A DNA stretch of 64,000 bases from Kordia jejudonensis (GTDB taxonomy: Bacteria > Bacteroidota > Bacteroidia > Flavobacteriales > Flavobacteriaceae), in contig NZ_LBMG01000016.1 in the NCBI RefSeq assembly GCF_001005315.1, positions 59,706 to 123,705 of the forward strand, read 5' to 3'. A program made the position numbers and the translations under genes. This document shows positions 18,275 to 26,610 of the stretch, piece after piece (within the stretch, counting starts at the first letter, position 1; the number at the start of each line of letters is the position of its first letter). Under the pieces are notes generated by a model. It was given only the letters and a program-made list of their open reading frames with translations, was not told the origin of the DNA and searched no databases.

Positions 18275-19171
18275 CTAGTTTTTGTTTCTTCGATAGGATT
18301 CTATCTCTCGCCAACGTTCTGGATTGAATGTTTTCCTGTAGACTTCATAAAAATCATTACTTGCATAATTTTCATTGATATAGTATCCAAAGAGTTCTAC
18401 AAAGGTAAATCGATATGGTGCGTTTTCGGCTAACATGTCTTTTCCTTTCGCATCAAAAATCATCATAGAAGTATATCTATATTGGTGTTCTCCTTCAAAA
18501 CCTCTTGCGATTATTGTAAACTTCTCATCTACATTTTTTAGTAGTTTCACATTATTCCAAATTAAGCTTGGACCGTTAGCATCTGTACTTTGAAGAATTG
18601 CTTTATGCCATTTTCCAAAACGATCATACATGATTTTTTGAATATAGTAGGAACTCTGAACACACTTGTATTTTACTTCATTAAACCTTAGCGTATCCTT
18701 GTTGACAATTGAAATAAAATCATCGTATATGTATTCCGAAAAACTATTTTCAGGTGTATTATGACATTTTGATTTGTTTTGTAAACTTTCGTATTGTTTT
18801 AAAATTTCTGCTTTTGTCCAAGTTTTCCCTGGCAAAAACAATTGATGACTGTAAAGAAAATAAATCAATTCCTTTTCGTCATTGACAACTATATTGCTGA
18901 AATTCAATTTTTTTTTGATTTTAAAAAAATAGAATTTCGTTTTGTAATCGTATTTTTTTTCACGACGATTCTTTTTCCCTTGAATGGTAACTTTTAGTAA
19001 TTCCTCGTTCGTTTTTACATCGTAAAGAAATAAGAGCTTATTGCTCTGTTTTTGTATTTTTAGATAAGGCTTGTCATCAACATATGCAATATCATTTTTT
19101 ATTTGAATAGGTTGAGCAGTTGTGAGATACAGACAAAAGATAATTAAGAATATGGTAAGATACTTTTTCAA
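18275..19171 (-). CDS. Secreted hypothetical protein, tandem paralog A
   Basis: 298 residues. The signal peptide starts MKKYLTIFLIIFCLYLTTAQ. It is clearly homologous along its whole length to the neighbouring gene at 19283: both share DDKPYLKI/DGKPYLKI, YDVKTNE(E/K)L, the RFGKWHKAI/RFGMWDKGI segment and a similar C-terminal NPERW/KYDW tail. It is beta-rich with no known domain. A tandem duplication is the simplest origin. It is predicted periplasmic, function unknown. Confidence 0.7.
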   Translation of the reverse strand: MKKYLTIFLIIFCLYLTTAQPIQIKNDIAYVDDKPYLKIQKQSNKLLFLYDVKTNEELLKVTIQGKKNRREKKYDYKTKFYFFKIKKKLNFSNIVVNDEKELIYFLYSHQLFLPGKTWTKAEILKQYESLQNKSKCHNTPENSFSEYIYDDFISIVNKDTLRFNEVKYKCVQSSYYIQKIMYDRFGKWHKAILQSTDANGPSLIWNNVKLLKNVDEKFTIIARGFEGEHQYRYTSMMIFDAKGKDMLAENAPYRFTFVELFGYYINENYASNDFYEVYRKTFNPERWREIESYRRNKN

Positions 19172-19282
19172 TAGTAATTGCTTTTAATTTTTGACAATAA
19201 GATACGTATTATTCTTTAGAGATAGCCGTTTAAATTTCTTAATGACTTGCCAATTTTAAGTAAATCACATGAATTATTTATT

Positions 19283-20170
19283 TTATTGTCGCTTATATTC
19301 TTGTACCACATTCCAATCATATTTGTCTAATTTCTTCCAATATATATCGTAGAACGCACGATCACGCGTGTTTTCTCTTATAAAAAGTCCGAAGAGTCCA
19401 ACCAAACGATATCGAAGTACGGAGTTTGGTGCTAACATATCGTTTCCATTTTCATCAAAAATCATCACAGAAGCATAGATCGTTTGCCTACTTTCTACAC
19501 CTCTAGTGATCACCGTAAATTTTTTGTCAATATCTGGTAAGAGCTTTACATTTTGCCAAACTAAATTTGGATGACGTGAGTATTTATGAGTAACTATTCC
19601 TTTGTCCCACATTCCGAAACGATCAAACATGACCTTCTTTGTGTAAGCTGCACTGTGTACACATCTATATTTTACTTCATTGATAAAAAGCGTATCCTTG
19701 TTTACTACTGACGGAAAATTGTCAATGAGTATTTGAGAATAATCATTTCTTAAAATCTTTTCACAAGATGCTTTTGTAGATAAACGCTTATAATCATCAA
19801 TAACCTTTTTCGTAGTAATTGCAGTATCAGATACTAAAACTTGATGTTCATATAAAAATTCAATAACGCCGTATTCAGACTCAAAAACTTTCTCATTAAA
19901 CGTCAGTTCTTTTTTAATAGTAAAGAAGTAAAATCGTGTCATGTAATACATAAACTGATTAATTTCATTGTATTTTTTTTGCGTTGTGACTTTGATCAGT
20001 TTTTCATTGGTTTTTACATCATATACCAAAAATTTATACTTGCTCTTTCTTTCTATTTTTAAATACGGTTTACCATCAATAAAAGCAATATCATCTTTGA
20101 ATTCAATGTTTTGTGCAGTATTGAAATATACACTAAATACAATAATAAATAGGGTAAGATATTTTTTCAA
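19283..20170 (-). CDS. Secreted hypothetical protein, tandem paralog B
   Basis: 295 residues. The signal peptide starts MKKYLTLFIIVFSVYFNTAQ. It is the upstream member of a duplicated pair with the gene at 18275. Conserved blocks include VVNKDTL.FNEVKY.CV (about residue 165), FDRFG.W, and K.LPDIDKKFTVITRGVE (about 220), followed by SVMIFDENGNDMLAPN. Conserved cysteines (RCVHS, SCEK) may form a disulfide after export. No known domain recognised. Separated by 111 bp from its paralog, so the two are possibly co-transcribed. Confidence 0.7.
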   Translation of the reverse strand: MKKYLTLFIIVFSVYFNTAQNIEFKDDIAFIDGKPYLKIERKSKYKFLVYDVKTNEKLIKVTTQKKYNEINQFMYYMTRFYFFTIKKELTFNEKVFESEYGVIEFLYEHQVLVSDTAITTKKVIDDYKRLSTKASCEKILRNDYSQILIDNFPSVVNKDTLFINEVKYRCVHSAAYTKKVMFDRFGMWDKGIVTHKYSRHPNLVWQNVKLLPDIDKKFTVITRGVESRQTIYASVMIFDENGNDMLAPNSVLRYRLVGLFGLFIRENTRDRAFYDIYWKKLDKYDWNVVQEYKRQ

Positions 20171-20218
20171 GCGTCTTGATTTAAGTTTATATTGGAAAGA
20201 TACGATAGTTCACATAAA

Positions 20219-20620
20219 TTAATTCTGATGTCTCACATTTTCCTTATGAAACAAATTCTTCCTAAACTCAGTTGGTTTTTTCTCGTTTAGTAATTCTAGC
20301 TTTCCTTTCGCTTTTATGAGTTCTTGAAAATGTTCTTCACGTTGTTCGTATTGCGCTTTATTTGTGTACGTTGTAATCAACATGAGATGAAAAGGCGCTT
20401 CTTCAGAATACGTTGTTTCCATGATTTCAAAAGACGCAATGTAGTTTTCCTTTAGTGCCATTTGACGCAATATTTTCCAGTTGTGCTGATAGTAATACAT
20501 TGCTTCTGCGTTGTTTCCATTTACAATTTGAACGAAATCTATAGTGGAAATTCGCTCATCTTTTTGTGCAAATGAAAGTTGAGTAAATGCGATTAAAAGA
20601 AGGAATAGTATCTTTTTCAT
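20219..20620 (-). CDS. Small secreted hypothetical protein
   Basis: 133 residues with a signal peptide (MKKILFLLLIAFTQLSFAQ). The mature part is predicted alpha/beta (FVQIVNGNNAEAMYYYQHNWKIL, FHLMLITTYTNKAQYEQREEHF). Its size and strand pattern suggest a dimeric alpha-beta barrel-like fold, but this is a weak inference. It lies 48 bp upstream (on the minus strand) of the duplicated secreted pair and could head their operon. Confidence 0.6.
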   Translation of the reverse strand: MKKILFLLLIAFTQLSFAQKDERISTIDFVQIVNGNNAEAMYYYQHNWKILRQMALKENYIASFEIMETTYSEEAPFHLMLITTYTNKAQYEQREEHFQELIKAKGKLELLNEKKPTEFRKNLFHKENVRHQN

Positions 20621-20686
20621 GTTGATTGATTGTATAGAGTTAATCTATATTTATTAAGTATGATAAAGGTGTAAAGTGCGTCATTC

Positions 20687-20756
20687 TGAACTTGATTCAG
20701 TAACACATGACATAATAAACTTAGTCGATATAATGAGACCCTGAATCAAGTTCAGG
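20687..20756. repeat. Dispersed-type inverted repeat
   Basis: CTGAACTTGATTCAG (20687-20701) and its exact complement CTGAATCAAGTTCAG (20742-20756) flank a 40-bp spacer. Related elements starting GTCATTCTGAACTTGATTCAG are, to my recollection, dispersed through many Bacteroidetes genomes. It lies between the 133-aa gene and obg, outside any frame. Confidence 0.6.
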
Positions 20757-20816
20757 GTAACGAATTATTAATATGACAAAAACGGATAAATAAATCTATT
20801 TCTGAAAAAAAGATAC

Positions 20817-20842
20817 AAAAAAAGCGACTCTAAAGCCGCTTC
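20817..20842 (-). terminator. Intrinsic terminator of obg
   Basis: Read on the minus strand: AGCGGC, loop, GTCGCT (one G-T pair), followed by a run of at least seven T. It begins four bases after the obg stop codon. Confidence 0.7.
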
Positions 20843-20845
20843 TTA

Positions 20846-21844
20846 TTATTTGTTTAACATTTCCCATAGTTTATCTTTGAGTTCCATAATGCCGAGTTGA
20901 GCAACGGAAGAGATAAACATGTATGGAACGTTTAAATCTTTATCAAGTTCTACGCGCATTTCTGCCATGAGTTCTTCATCTAACATGTCTGATTTTGAAA
21001 TCGCGATGAACCGTTCTTTATCCAACATTTCTGGATTGTACTTTTTTAATTCATTGAGTAAAATATCGTATTCTTTGGAAATATCAGCACTGTCCGCAGG
21101 AATTAAAAATAGTAAGGTTGAGTTTCGCTCAATATGTCTCAAAAAGTAATGTCCCAAACCTTTTCCTTCGGAAGCACCTTCAATGATTCCAGGAATGTCT
21201 GCCATGACAAACGATTTGTAATCTCTGTATTCTACGATTCCTAAATTGGGTTTTAGCGTTGTAAATTCGTAATCGCCAATTTTAGGTTTTGCAGATGTAA
21301 TTACAGATAATAAAGTTGATTTTCCTGCATTTGGAAATCCTACCAAACCAACATCTGCTAATACTTTTAACTCTAATAGAATGTCTTTTTCTTCGCCAGG
21401 AATTCCAGGTTGTGCATATCTTGGTGTCTGATTTACAGACGATTTGAAATGCCAGTTTCCACGTCCGCCTTTTCCACCTTGCGCAATGATGCGTTCTTCA
21501 CCGTGTTCGGTAATTTCAAAAATTACGTTATTTGTTTCTGTATCACGTACTACTGTTCCTAATGGAACATCCAAATACACATCAGCTCCATCAGCTCCTG
21601 TACTTCGGTTTGAACTTCCATGACTTCCATGTTCTGCTTTGTGATGTCGTTTTAGTTTAAAGTGGTACAGTGTCCAAAGGTTTTGATTTCCCCTAAGAAT
21701 AATATGTCCGCCACGTCCGCCGTCGCCACCATCGGGTCCACCTTTGGCGTTGTATTTTTCACGTAATAAATGCATAGAACCTTTTCCTCCGTTTCCAGAA
21801 GTAATGTGCATTTTTACATAGTCTACAAAATTTCCATCTGTCAT
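20846..21844 (-). CDS. obg: GTPase Obg/CgtA, short form
   Basis: 332 residues. Obg is an essential ribosome-assembly and stringent-response GTPase. The glycine-rich Obg fold (residues 1-160: [26 protein letters not shown]) is followed by the G domain: P-loop GFPNAGKST (about 167-175), switch II DIPGI, and SKSD in place of the NKxD base-specificity motif (about residue 287). The C-terminal OCT domain of longer homologues is absent, which is usual in Bacteroidetes. It follows the hpt-adk gene on the same strand with a 42-bp gap, so it may be co-transcribed. A terminator sits immediately downstream. Confidence 0.96.
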   Translation of the reverse strand: MTDGNFVDYVKMHITSGNGGKGSMHLLREKYNAKGGPDGGDGGRGGHIILRGNQNLWTLYHFKLKRHHKAEHGSHGSSNRSTGADGADVYLDVPLGTVVRDTETNNVIFEITEHGEERIIAQGGKGGRGNWHFKSSVNQTPRYAQPGIPGEEKDILLELKVLADVGLVGFPNAGKSTLLSVITSAKPKIGDYEFTTLKPNLGIVEYRDYKSFVMADIPGIIEGASEGKGLGHYFLRHIERNSTLLFLIPADSADISKEYDILLNELKKYNPEMLDKERFIAISKSDMLDEELMAEMRVELDKDLNVPYMFISSVAQLGIMELKDKLWEMLNK

Positions 21845-21886
21845 TGTATCTTCTTTTTATATTGTGAGACGCGGTTTCCTTTTTTA

Positions 21887-22993
21887 TTATAATTGGTCTA
21901 TTACATCGCTTAATCGAACTGTAATTTCTTCAATAGTTCCGATTCCATTTACGCTGTAAAATTTATTTTGTGCTTTGTAGTAATCAATTAATGGCGCCGT
22001 TTTTTGATTGTATTCTTCAAAACGGTTTCTAATTTTACTTTCATCCTGATCGTCCACACGTCCACTTTCTTTTCCACGTTCTAGTAAACGTTGAATTAAG
22101 ATTTCGTCATCAGCTTCTAAGGCAATCGTTGCAGAAATTGTCATGTCTTTCGACGTTAAGAAATTGTCTAAAGCTTCCGATTGCGCTGTAGTTCTTGGGA
22201 AACCATCAAAAATAAAACCTTGTGCTTCTGGATTTTTCTCTACTTCTGCTTGTAACATATTAATGGTAACTTCATCAGGCACTAAATCGCCTTGATCCAT
22301 ATATGACTTCGCCAAAAGCCCTAATTCTGTTCCATTTTTGATGTTGTATCTAAATACGTCTCCTGTAGAAATGTGTACCAAATTGTACTTTTCTTTTAAG
22401 AAGTTTGCTTGTGTTCCTTTTCCAGCGCCAGGCTTTCCGAATAAAATTAAATTAATCATGTTGTGTGTATGTAATTGATAAACTTCGGGTAAGTTTCTTC
22501 CCAATTCATCATAGTCTAGTCCGTAACCGACGATGAACTTGTTCGAAATTTCTATTCCGATATAATCGATGTTGTATTGTTTTGTGTACGCTTCAGGCTT
22601 AAAGAATAAGGTTCCTATTTTGAACTGTTTTACTTTTTTTGCCTTAAATATGTTGTGTAATTCTTCTAAAGTATTCCCCGTATCAATGATGTCTTCTAGA
22701 ACCACAACGGTTCTTCCTTCAATATTTTGAGATAAACCAATGAGTTCTTTAATCTCGCCTGTAGAAGTTGTTCCGTGATACGATGAAAGTTTCATAAAGC
22801 TCATTTCACATGGAAATGGATATGCTTTCATAAAATCTGAGAAAAACATAAACACACCATTCAAAATTCCAATGAAAATTGGTTCCTCATCTTTAAGGTC
22901 ATTTGCCACTTCTGACGCCATTCTAGCGACAGCTTCCTGAATTTCAGCTTCAGTTATGAATTTTTTGAAATATTTATCGTGTAGTTTAATCAC
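21887..22993 (-). CDS. Hypoxanthine phosphoribosyltransferase - adenylate kinase fusion
   Basis: 368 residues in one uninterrupted frame. Residues 1-178 are a type I hypoxanthine(-guanine) phosphoribosyltransferase with the PRPP loop VVVLEDIIDTGNTLEEL (about 96-112) and the conserved KLSSYHGT segment. Residues 179-368 are a complete adenylate kinase that begins with its own Met (MINLILFGKPGAGKGTQ), keeps the P-loop GxPGAGKGT, FDGFPRT, and RLLERGKESGRVDD, and has the short, zinc-free LID. The halves catalyse hypoxanthine or guanine + PRPP to IMP or GMP, and AMP + ATP to 2 ADP. Both are purine-salvage or nucleotide-balance steps, and divergent purK-purE lies 175 bp away. Confidence 0.95.
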   Translation of the reverse strand: MIKLHDKYFKKFITEAEIQEAVARMASEVANDLKDEEPIFIGILNGVFMFFSDFMKAYPFPCEMSFMKLSSYHGTTSTGEIKELIGLSQNIEGRTVVVLEDIIDTGNTLEELHNIFKAKKVKQFKIGTLFFKPEAYTKQYNIDYIGIEISNKFIVGYGLDYDELGRNLPEVYQLHTHNMINLILFGKPGAGKGTQANFLKEKYNLVHISTGDVFRYNIKNGTELGLLAKSYMDQGDLVPDEVTINMLQAEVEKNPEAQGFIFDGFPRTTAQSEALDNFLTSKDMTISATIALEADDEILIQRLLERGKESGRVDDQDESKIRNRFEEYNQKTAPLIDYYKAQNKFYSVNGIGTIEEITVRLSDVIDQL

Positions 22994-23143
22994 GTTTTCT
23001 AGGCGCTTTTTTTTAAGATAAAACTATTTTTATCCGTTGAAATATCATGATTTATGATACTTTTTATCATTTTGAAAGGTGCAAAGATACAAATTGATTT
23101 ATGAATAACGTTTAACGAGTTTACTTTTACCATTTTAGATTTG

Positions 23144-23151
23144 TACTTTTG
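23144..23151 (+). promoter_or_regulatory. Predicted -7 element of the purK promoter
   Basis: TACTTTTG matches the Bacteroidetes -7 consensus TAnnTTTG, 17 bp before the purK ATG. The 5' leader would be about 10-12 nt. No clear -33 TTTG at the usual spacing. Confidence 0.5.
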
Positions 23152-23168
23152 TTTAAAATCTGAAATAC

Positions 23169-24323
23169 ATGAATTATTTTTCCTCCAATTTTAAGCTAGG
23201 AATCCTCGGTGGCGGGCAATTAGGCAAAATGCTACTGTATACAACTCGAAAGTTTGATATTTATACCAAAGTGCTTGATCCAAGTGCGGAAGCGCCTTGT
23301 AAAATAGCGTGCAATGATTTTCATCAAGGTGATTTGATGGATTTTGACACGGTGTATAATTTTGGTAAAAACGTAGATGTACTTACGTTTGAAATAGAAC
23401 ACGTTAATACCGATGCTTTGCAAAAGCTTGAAGACGAAGGCGTACACGTGTATCCGTCTGCCAAAACCTTGCAAACGATTCAGAATAAAGGAATTCAAAA
23501 GATTTTTTATACACAACATAAAATTCCAACGGCGCCTTTTTCTATTTATATGTCGTTAGAAGAATTGATGCACGGAATTCAAAATGAAGTAGTTACGATT
23601 CCATTTGTGTGGAAAAGCACACAGTTTGGATATGATGGAAGCGGCGTAAAAGTAGTCCGATCGATGGAAGACTTGGAAAAGTTACCAAATGTAGAATGCA
23701 TCTGTGAAACCTTGGTTGATTTTAAGAATGAACTCGCGGTGATTGTTTCCCGAAGTGTTTCTGGCGAAGTAAAAACGTATCCTGTGGTAGAAATGGAATT
23801 TCATCCAGAAGCAAATCAGGTTGAATATGTTATTTGTCCAGCTAGAATTTCTGAGGACATTCAAGCGAAAGCGAAAAAAGTAGCCTTACACGTTTCTGAA
23901 GCGTTACAACATACAGGAATTTTGGCGGTAGAGTTGTTTCAAACACAAGATGATGAAATTTTAGTGAATGAAGTTGCACCAAGACCACATAATAGCGGAC
24001 ATTACAGTATTGAAGCAAGTTATACAGATCAGTTTGAACAACATATTCGTGCCATTTTAGATTTGCCATTAGGAAATACAGACAGTAAAGTAGCTGGAAT
24101 TATGGTAAATTTGGTCGGCGCAGAAGGACATACAGGCGATGTTGTATATGAAAATATTGAAAAAATCATGCAACTGGAAGGTGTAACGCCACATATTTAT
24201 GGAAAGAAACAAACACGTCCTTTTCGTAAAATGGGACATGTAACTATTGTAAATTCAGCTGTTGCAGAAGCTCGAAAAGTTGCCCAAGAAGTAAAACAAA
24301 CAATCAACGTAATTAGTAAGTAA
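23169..24323 (+). CDS. purK: N5-carboxyaminoimidazole ribonucleotide synthase PurK
   Basis: 384 residues. PurK uses ATP and bicarbonate to convert AIR to N5-CAIR in de novo purine synthesis. It has the N-terminal nucleotide-binding signature LGILGGGQLGKML (about 10-22) and an ATP-grasp fold with WKSTQFGYDGSGVKV, LVNEVAPRPHNSGHYSIEAS (about residues 260-280, the ATP-grasp/Mg region) and a C-terminal PurK domain. It is followed by purE after one base, a standard purEK pair here in K-E order. The assignment is firm. Confidence 0.97.
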   Translation: MNYFSSNFKLGILGGGQLGKMLLYTTRKFDIYTKVLDPSAEAPCKIACNDFHQGDLMDFDTVYNFGKNVDVLTFEIEHVNTDALQKLEDEGVHVYPSAKTLQTIQNKGIQKIFYTQHKIPTAPFSIYMSLEELMHGIQNEVVTIPFVWKSTQFGYDGSGVKVVRSMEDLEKLPNVECICETLVDFKNELAVIVSRSVSGEVKTYPVVEMEFHPEANQVEYVICPARISEDIQAKAKKVALHVSEALQHTGILAVELFQTQDDEILVNEVAPRPHNSGHYSIEASYTDQFEQHIRAILDLPLGNTDSKVAGIMVNLVGAEGHTGDVVYENIEKIMQLEGVTPHIYGKKQTRPFRKMGHVTIVNSAVAEARKVAQEVKQTINVISK

Positions 24324-24324
24324 T

Positions 24325-24810
24325 ATGGCAAAAGTGGGAATTATTATGGGAAGTACAAGTGATCTTCCTGTAATGCAAGAAGCAATTGATATTTTGAAAG
24401 GTTTTGATATTGAAATTGAAGTAGATATTGTTTCGGCACACCGAACTCCTGAAAAGTTATTTGATTATGGCAAAAATGCTCATACACGCGGTATTAGCGT
24501 TGTGATTGCTGGAGCAGGTGGCGCAGCGCATTTGCCTGGCATGGTGGCTTCATTGTCGCCCTTACCTGTGATTGGCGTTCCTGTAAAATCGAGAAATTCT
24601 ATTGATGGTTGGGATTCTGTATTGTCTATTTTACAAATGCCTGGCGGCGTTCCTGTGGCAACAGTTGCCTTGGATGGCGCTAAGAATGCTGGAATTTTAG
24701 CCGCGCAAATCATCGGAACTTCTGACAAATGTGTGTTGGATAAAATTTTGGTATACAAAGAAGGTTTGAAACAAAAAGTAATCGAAGGTGCAAAGAAAGT
24801 GTCTGAATAA
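24325..24810 (+). CDS. purE: N5-carboxyaminoimidazole ribonucleotide mutase PurE
   Basis: 161 residues. Class I PurE moves the carboxylate of N5-CAIR to give CAIR. The signature GSTSDLPVM (about 9-17), SAHRTPE (about 43-49) and GAGGAAHLPGMVAS (about 70-83) are present. The ATG follows the purK stop codon after a single base, indicating translational coupling. A strong bidirectional terminator lies 43 bp downstream, separating it from a convergent SDR gene. Confidence 0.97.
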   Translation: MAKVGIIMGSTSDLPVMQEAIDILKGFDIEIEVDIVSAHRTPEKLFDYGKNAHTRGISVVIAGAGGAAHLPGMVASLSPLPVIGVPVKSRNSIDGWDSVLSILQMPGGVPVATVALDGAKNAGILAAQIIGTSDKCVLDKILVYKEGLKQKVIEGAKKVSE

Positions 24811-24852
24811 AATAGTAGGTATTTAGCATTTGCATTCAAAATATACTAACAA

Positions 24853-24887
24853 AAAAACCGCCACAATTTGACTTGTTGGCGGTTTTT
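24853..24887. terminator. Bidirectional terminator between purE and the SDR gene
   Basis: Stem ACCGCCA (24857-24863) with TGGCGGT (24777-equivalent at 24877-24883), flanked by an A-run (24852-24857) and a T-run (24883-24887). It can terminate both converging transcripts. Confidence 0.8.
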
Positions 24888-24911
24888 ATATGTTCATATG
24901 TGTCGGTAAAA

Positions 24912-25577
24912 TTAAGCTATAATATCTTTATCTTTTACGGCAACTTTATTCAGTTCATCAGCGATTAAAGAAGATCCTTTTAAAAGTTCAAAAGTTCTAT
25001 TACGAGCTACATCATCATGTAAAGAGCGTACCAACGTTTGTGCAACGTCATCACGACTTATTTCTCCTGAACGATCTAATTGATCTCCAATTTTTATTTT
25101 TCCTATCCCAGCGTCATTTGTCAACGTTCCTGGACGAACAATTGCATAATCTAAGGTGCTAATTCGTAAATAATCGTCTGCATTTGCTTTGGCTTGCATG
25201 TATGCTTGCATGTCTCCAGCATTTTCCGGCTGATCTGCGCCCATAGAGCTCAACATTACAAACTTGTTTACACGTTCTTTCTTTCCTGCATCAATCAATC
25301 GTTTTGCGCCTTCCTGATCTACAGCGACTACTTTTTTACCGTTTGATCCTGCGGCAAATACTATTTTATCAATATTTTTCGTAACGTGAGAAAGATCGCT
25401 TTCCAAGTCGCCTATTACTGTATCAATGTTTTTATTTTCAAATTGTGCTCTTTGTTCTTCTTTACGCACCATTGCAACAGGATTGAAATATTGCGATTGT
25501 TTTAACAAGTTAACAACTTTATTTCCTGTAGCTCCAGTTGCTCCTGCAACTAAAATATTTTCTTTACTCTTTTCCAT
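24912..25577 (-). CDS. Atypical SDR, NAD(P)H-binding family (YwnB/NmrA-like)
   Basis: 221 residues. The N-terminal Rossmann motif GATGATGNKVV (about 12-22) is followed by VIGDLESD, VMLSSMGADQPENAG (about 105-120) and a C-terminal segment resembling DVAQTLVRSLHDD. This matches the atypical short-chain dehydrogenases (NAD(P)-binding, PF13460), which often bind NADPH as sensors or act on small carbonyls. There is no YxxxK catalytic pair in the classical place, so redox activity is uncertain. It lies upstream (minus strand) of nothing else and may be co-transcribed with the hibernation factor gene 46 bp away. Confidence 0.8.
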   Translation of the reverse strand: MEKSKENILVAGATGATGNKVVNLLKQSQYFNPVAMVRKEEQRAQFENKNIDTVIGDLESDLSHVTKNIDKIVFAAGSNGKKVVAVDQEGAKRLIDAGKKERVNKFVMLSSMGADQPENAGDMQAYMQAKANADDYLRISTLDYAIVRPGTLTNDAGIGKIKIGDQLDRSGEISRDDVAQTLVRSLHDDVARNRTFELLKGSSLIADELNKVAVKDKDIIA

Positions 25578-25623
25578 AGTTCAATTTCTTTTTTATTAGT
25601 TTTTTCTTTTTCTGATTGTTTTT

Positions 25624-25926
25624 TTAATGATTCATCATTTTTTCTTTTCGTTTGCGAAGTTGTCTTTCCAAGTCGTTTATTGATTCTGAAATGGAATCTC
25701 TAAAGTTATCGTGACTTGCTTCTGCAAATAATCGTGGTCCTGGTAAACTTAATCGAATATTACAAATCATTCCTGTTTGGTCAGAAGTTGTATTTTCAGT
25801 TTTGAAAAACACATCTGCTCTGATGACCATTTGGTATTTTTCGGCTAGTTTGTTTATTTTTTCTCGTGCAAATGCTTCTAATGATTCACTTGCGGTTACA
25901 TCGTGGTATTCAAAAATTATGTCCAT
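25624..25926 (-). CDS. hpf: Short ribosome hibernation-promoting factor (HPF/RaiA family)
   Basis: 100 residues. The short HPF type dimerises or inactivates 70S ribosomes in stationary phase. It starts MDIIFEYHDVTASESLEAFA and carries the conserved LAEKY, DVFFKTEN and RLFAEASHDNFRDSI...INDLERQLRK (about residues 65-92), the last being the basic ribosome-facing helix. It lacks the C-terminal dimerisation domain of long HPF. A TATCTTTG -7 element sits about 50 bp upstream. It is followed on the same strand by the SDR gene. Confidence 0.9.
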   Translation of the reverse strand: MDIIFEYHDVTASESLEAFAREKINKLAEKYQMVIRADVFFKTENTTSDQTGMICNIRLSLPGPRLFAEASHDNFRDSISESINDLERQLRKRKEKMMNH

Positions 25927-25975
25927 ATATTTTTTTTAAAGATTCGTTTATATTGCGGTTTTAACGGCAATTATT

Positions 25976-25983
25976 CAAAGATA
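25976..25983 (-). promoter_or_regulatory. Predicted -7 element of the hpf promoter
   Basis: On the minus strand TATCTTTG matches TAnnTTTG, about 50 bp before the hpf start codon, which gives a 5' leader of roughly 40-45 nt. Confidence 0.5.
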
Positions 25984-26094
25984 AAATTCACGATGAACAT
26001 GCCTTAGCTCATATGATTTTAACATGAACTCTTTTGAAATTAGTGTTGCTATTATGTTTCTTGAAGAAATGGATTCGGAAATATTATATACAGA

Positions 26095-26120
26095 AAAAGT
26101 CGCTCCGAAAAGCGACTTTT
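26095..26120 (-). terminator. Terminator-like hairpin between hpf and the T9SS gene
   Basis: AAAAGTCGCT (26095-26104) pairs perfectly with AGCGACTTTT (26111-26120), with a 6-base loop and T-runs on both strands. No annotated gene ends next to it; it could end a small minus-strand transcript. Confidence 0.6.
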
Positions 26121-26215
26121 ATATCATACAAACCATTTAAAATAAAACTAACCTACCATATTATTAATCATTTTTTACCCCAAAAACATTTTTGGACAAA
26201 TGAGTTTGTAATGAT
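26095..26215 (-). ncRNA. Candidate small transcript of about 120 nt
   Basis: On the minus strand a TACATTTG element (26227-26220) lies about 120 bp before the terminator-like hairpin at 26095-26120. Between them are a perfect small hairpin (CCAAAAA/TTTTTGG near 26180) and a seven-codon ORF (MINNMVG) but no longer frame. This could be a small RNA or a leader peptide unit. The -33 element is not obvious, so the call is tentative. Confidence 0.25.
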
Positions 26216-26350
26216 GATTCAAATGTATTGTATTGCACATAATTCTTCGTTTTGAAACTAGCTTAAATCTGTTTTCTCGATTAAATGCAATAACTATTCG
26301 ATAAAGTGTATTCTTATGTATGTCAACTTATTTTACGCACCTTACAAATA

Positions 26351-26387
26351 GTAAAAACCCTCTAAACTTTTGTTTAAAGGGTTTTAC
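26351..26387 (-). terminator. Hairpin, probable terminator of the 26611 gene
   Basis: GTAAAAACCCTCTAAAC (26351-26367) pairs with GTTTAAAGGGTTTTAC (26372-26387) with one bulge and one mismatch. On the minus strand the second arm ends in GGGTTTTTAC. It lies ~225 bp after the stop of the minus-strand T9SS protein gene. Confidence 0.45.
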
Positions 26388-26610
26388 ATCAACCAATCCA
26401 TTTTAATTACATACAGTTAATAGGGGCTATCAACATTGTATCATGCTTCAAGTAGGTTACATATATTGTATAATTATGAAAAAAACTATCTCTACTAAAT
26501 CAACAGGACAAAATTCTTGATTTCCTGACAATTAGAAGAATAGCGAATTCTGTTTCTGTAGTGAATCGATGAAATGCACAAATAATCGATAAAGTGTAAT
26601 TTGAAGCGTT

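Larger units (their letters stand above)
25927..26610. other. 684-bp gene-poor region with two hairpins
   Basis: No convincing protein gene; an ORF at 26034-26255 on the plus strand has no homology that I recognise and would cross a terminator hairpin. The region holds the hpf promoter (25976-25983), a terminator-like hairpin at 26095-26120, a TACATTTG element on the minus strand at 26220-26227, a long hairpin at 26351-26387 and a 14-codon ORF at 26476-26520. A TCGATAAAGTGTA direct repeat occurs at about 26299 and 26587. Confidence 0.6.

Noticed and set aside
26034..26255. 73-aa plus-strand ORF between hpf and the T9SS gene
   Set aside because: It runs through the terminator hairpin at 26095-26120 and has no recognisable features.
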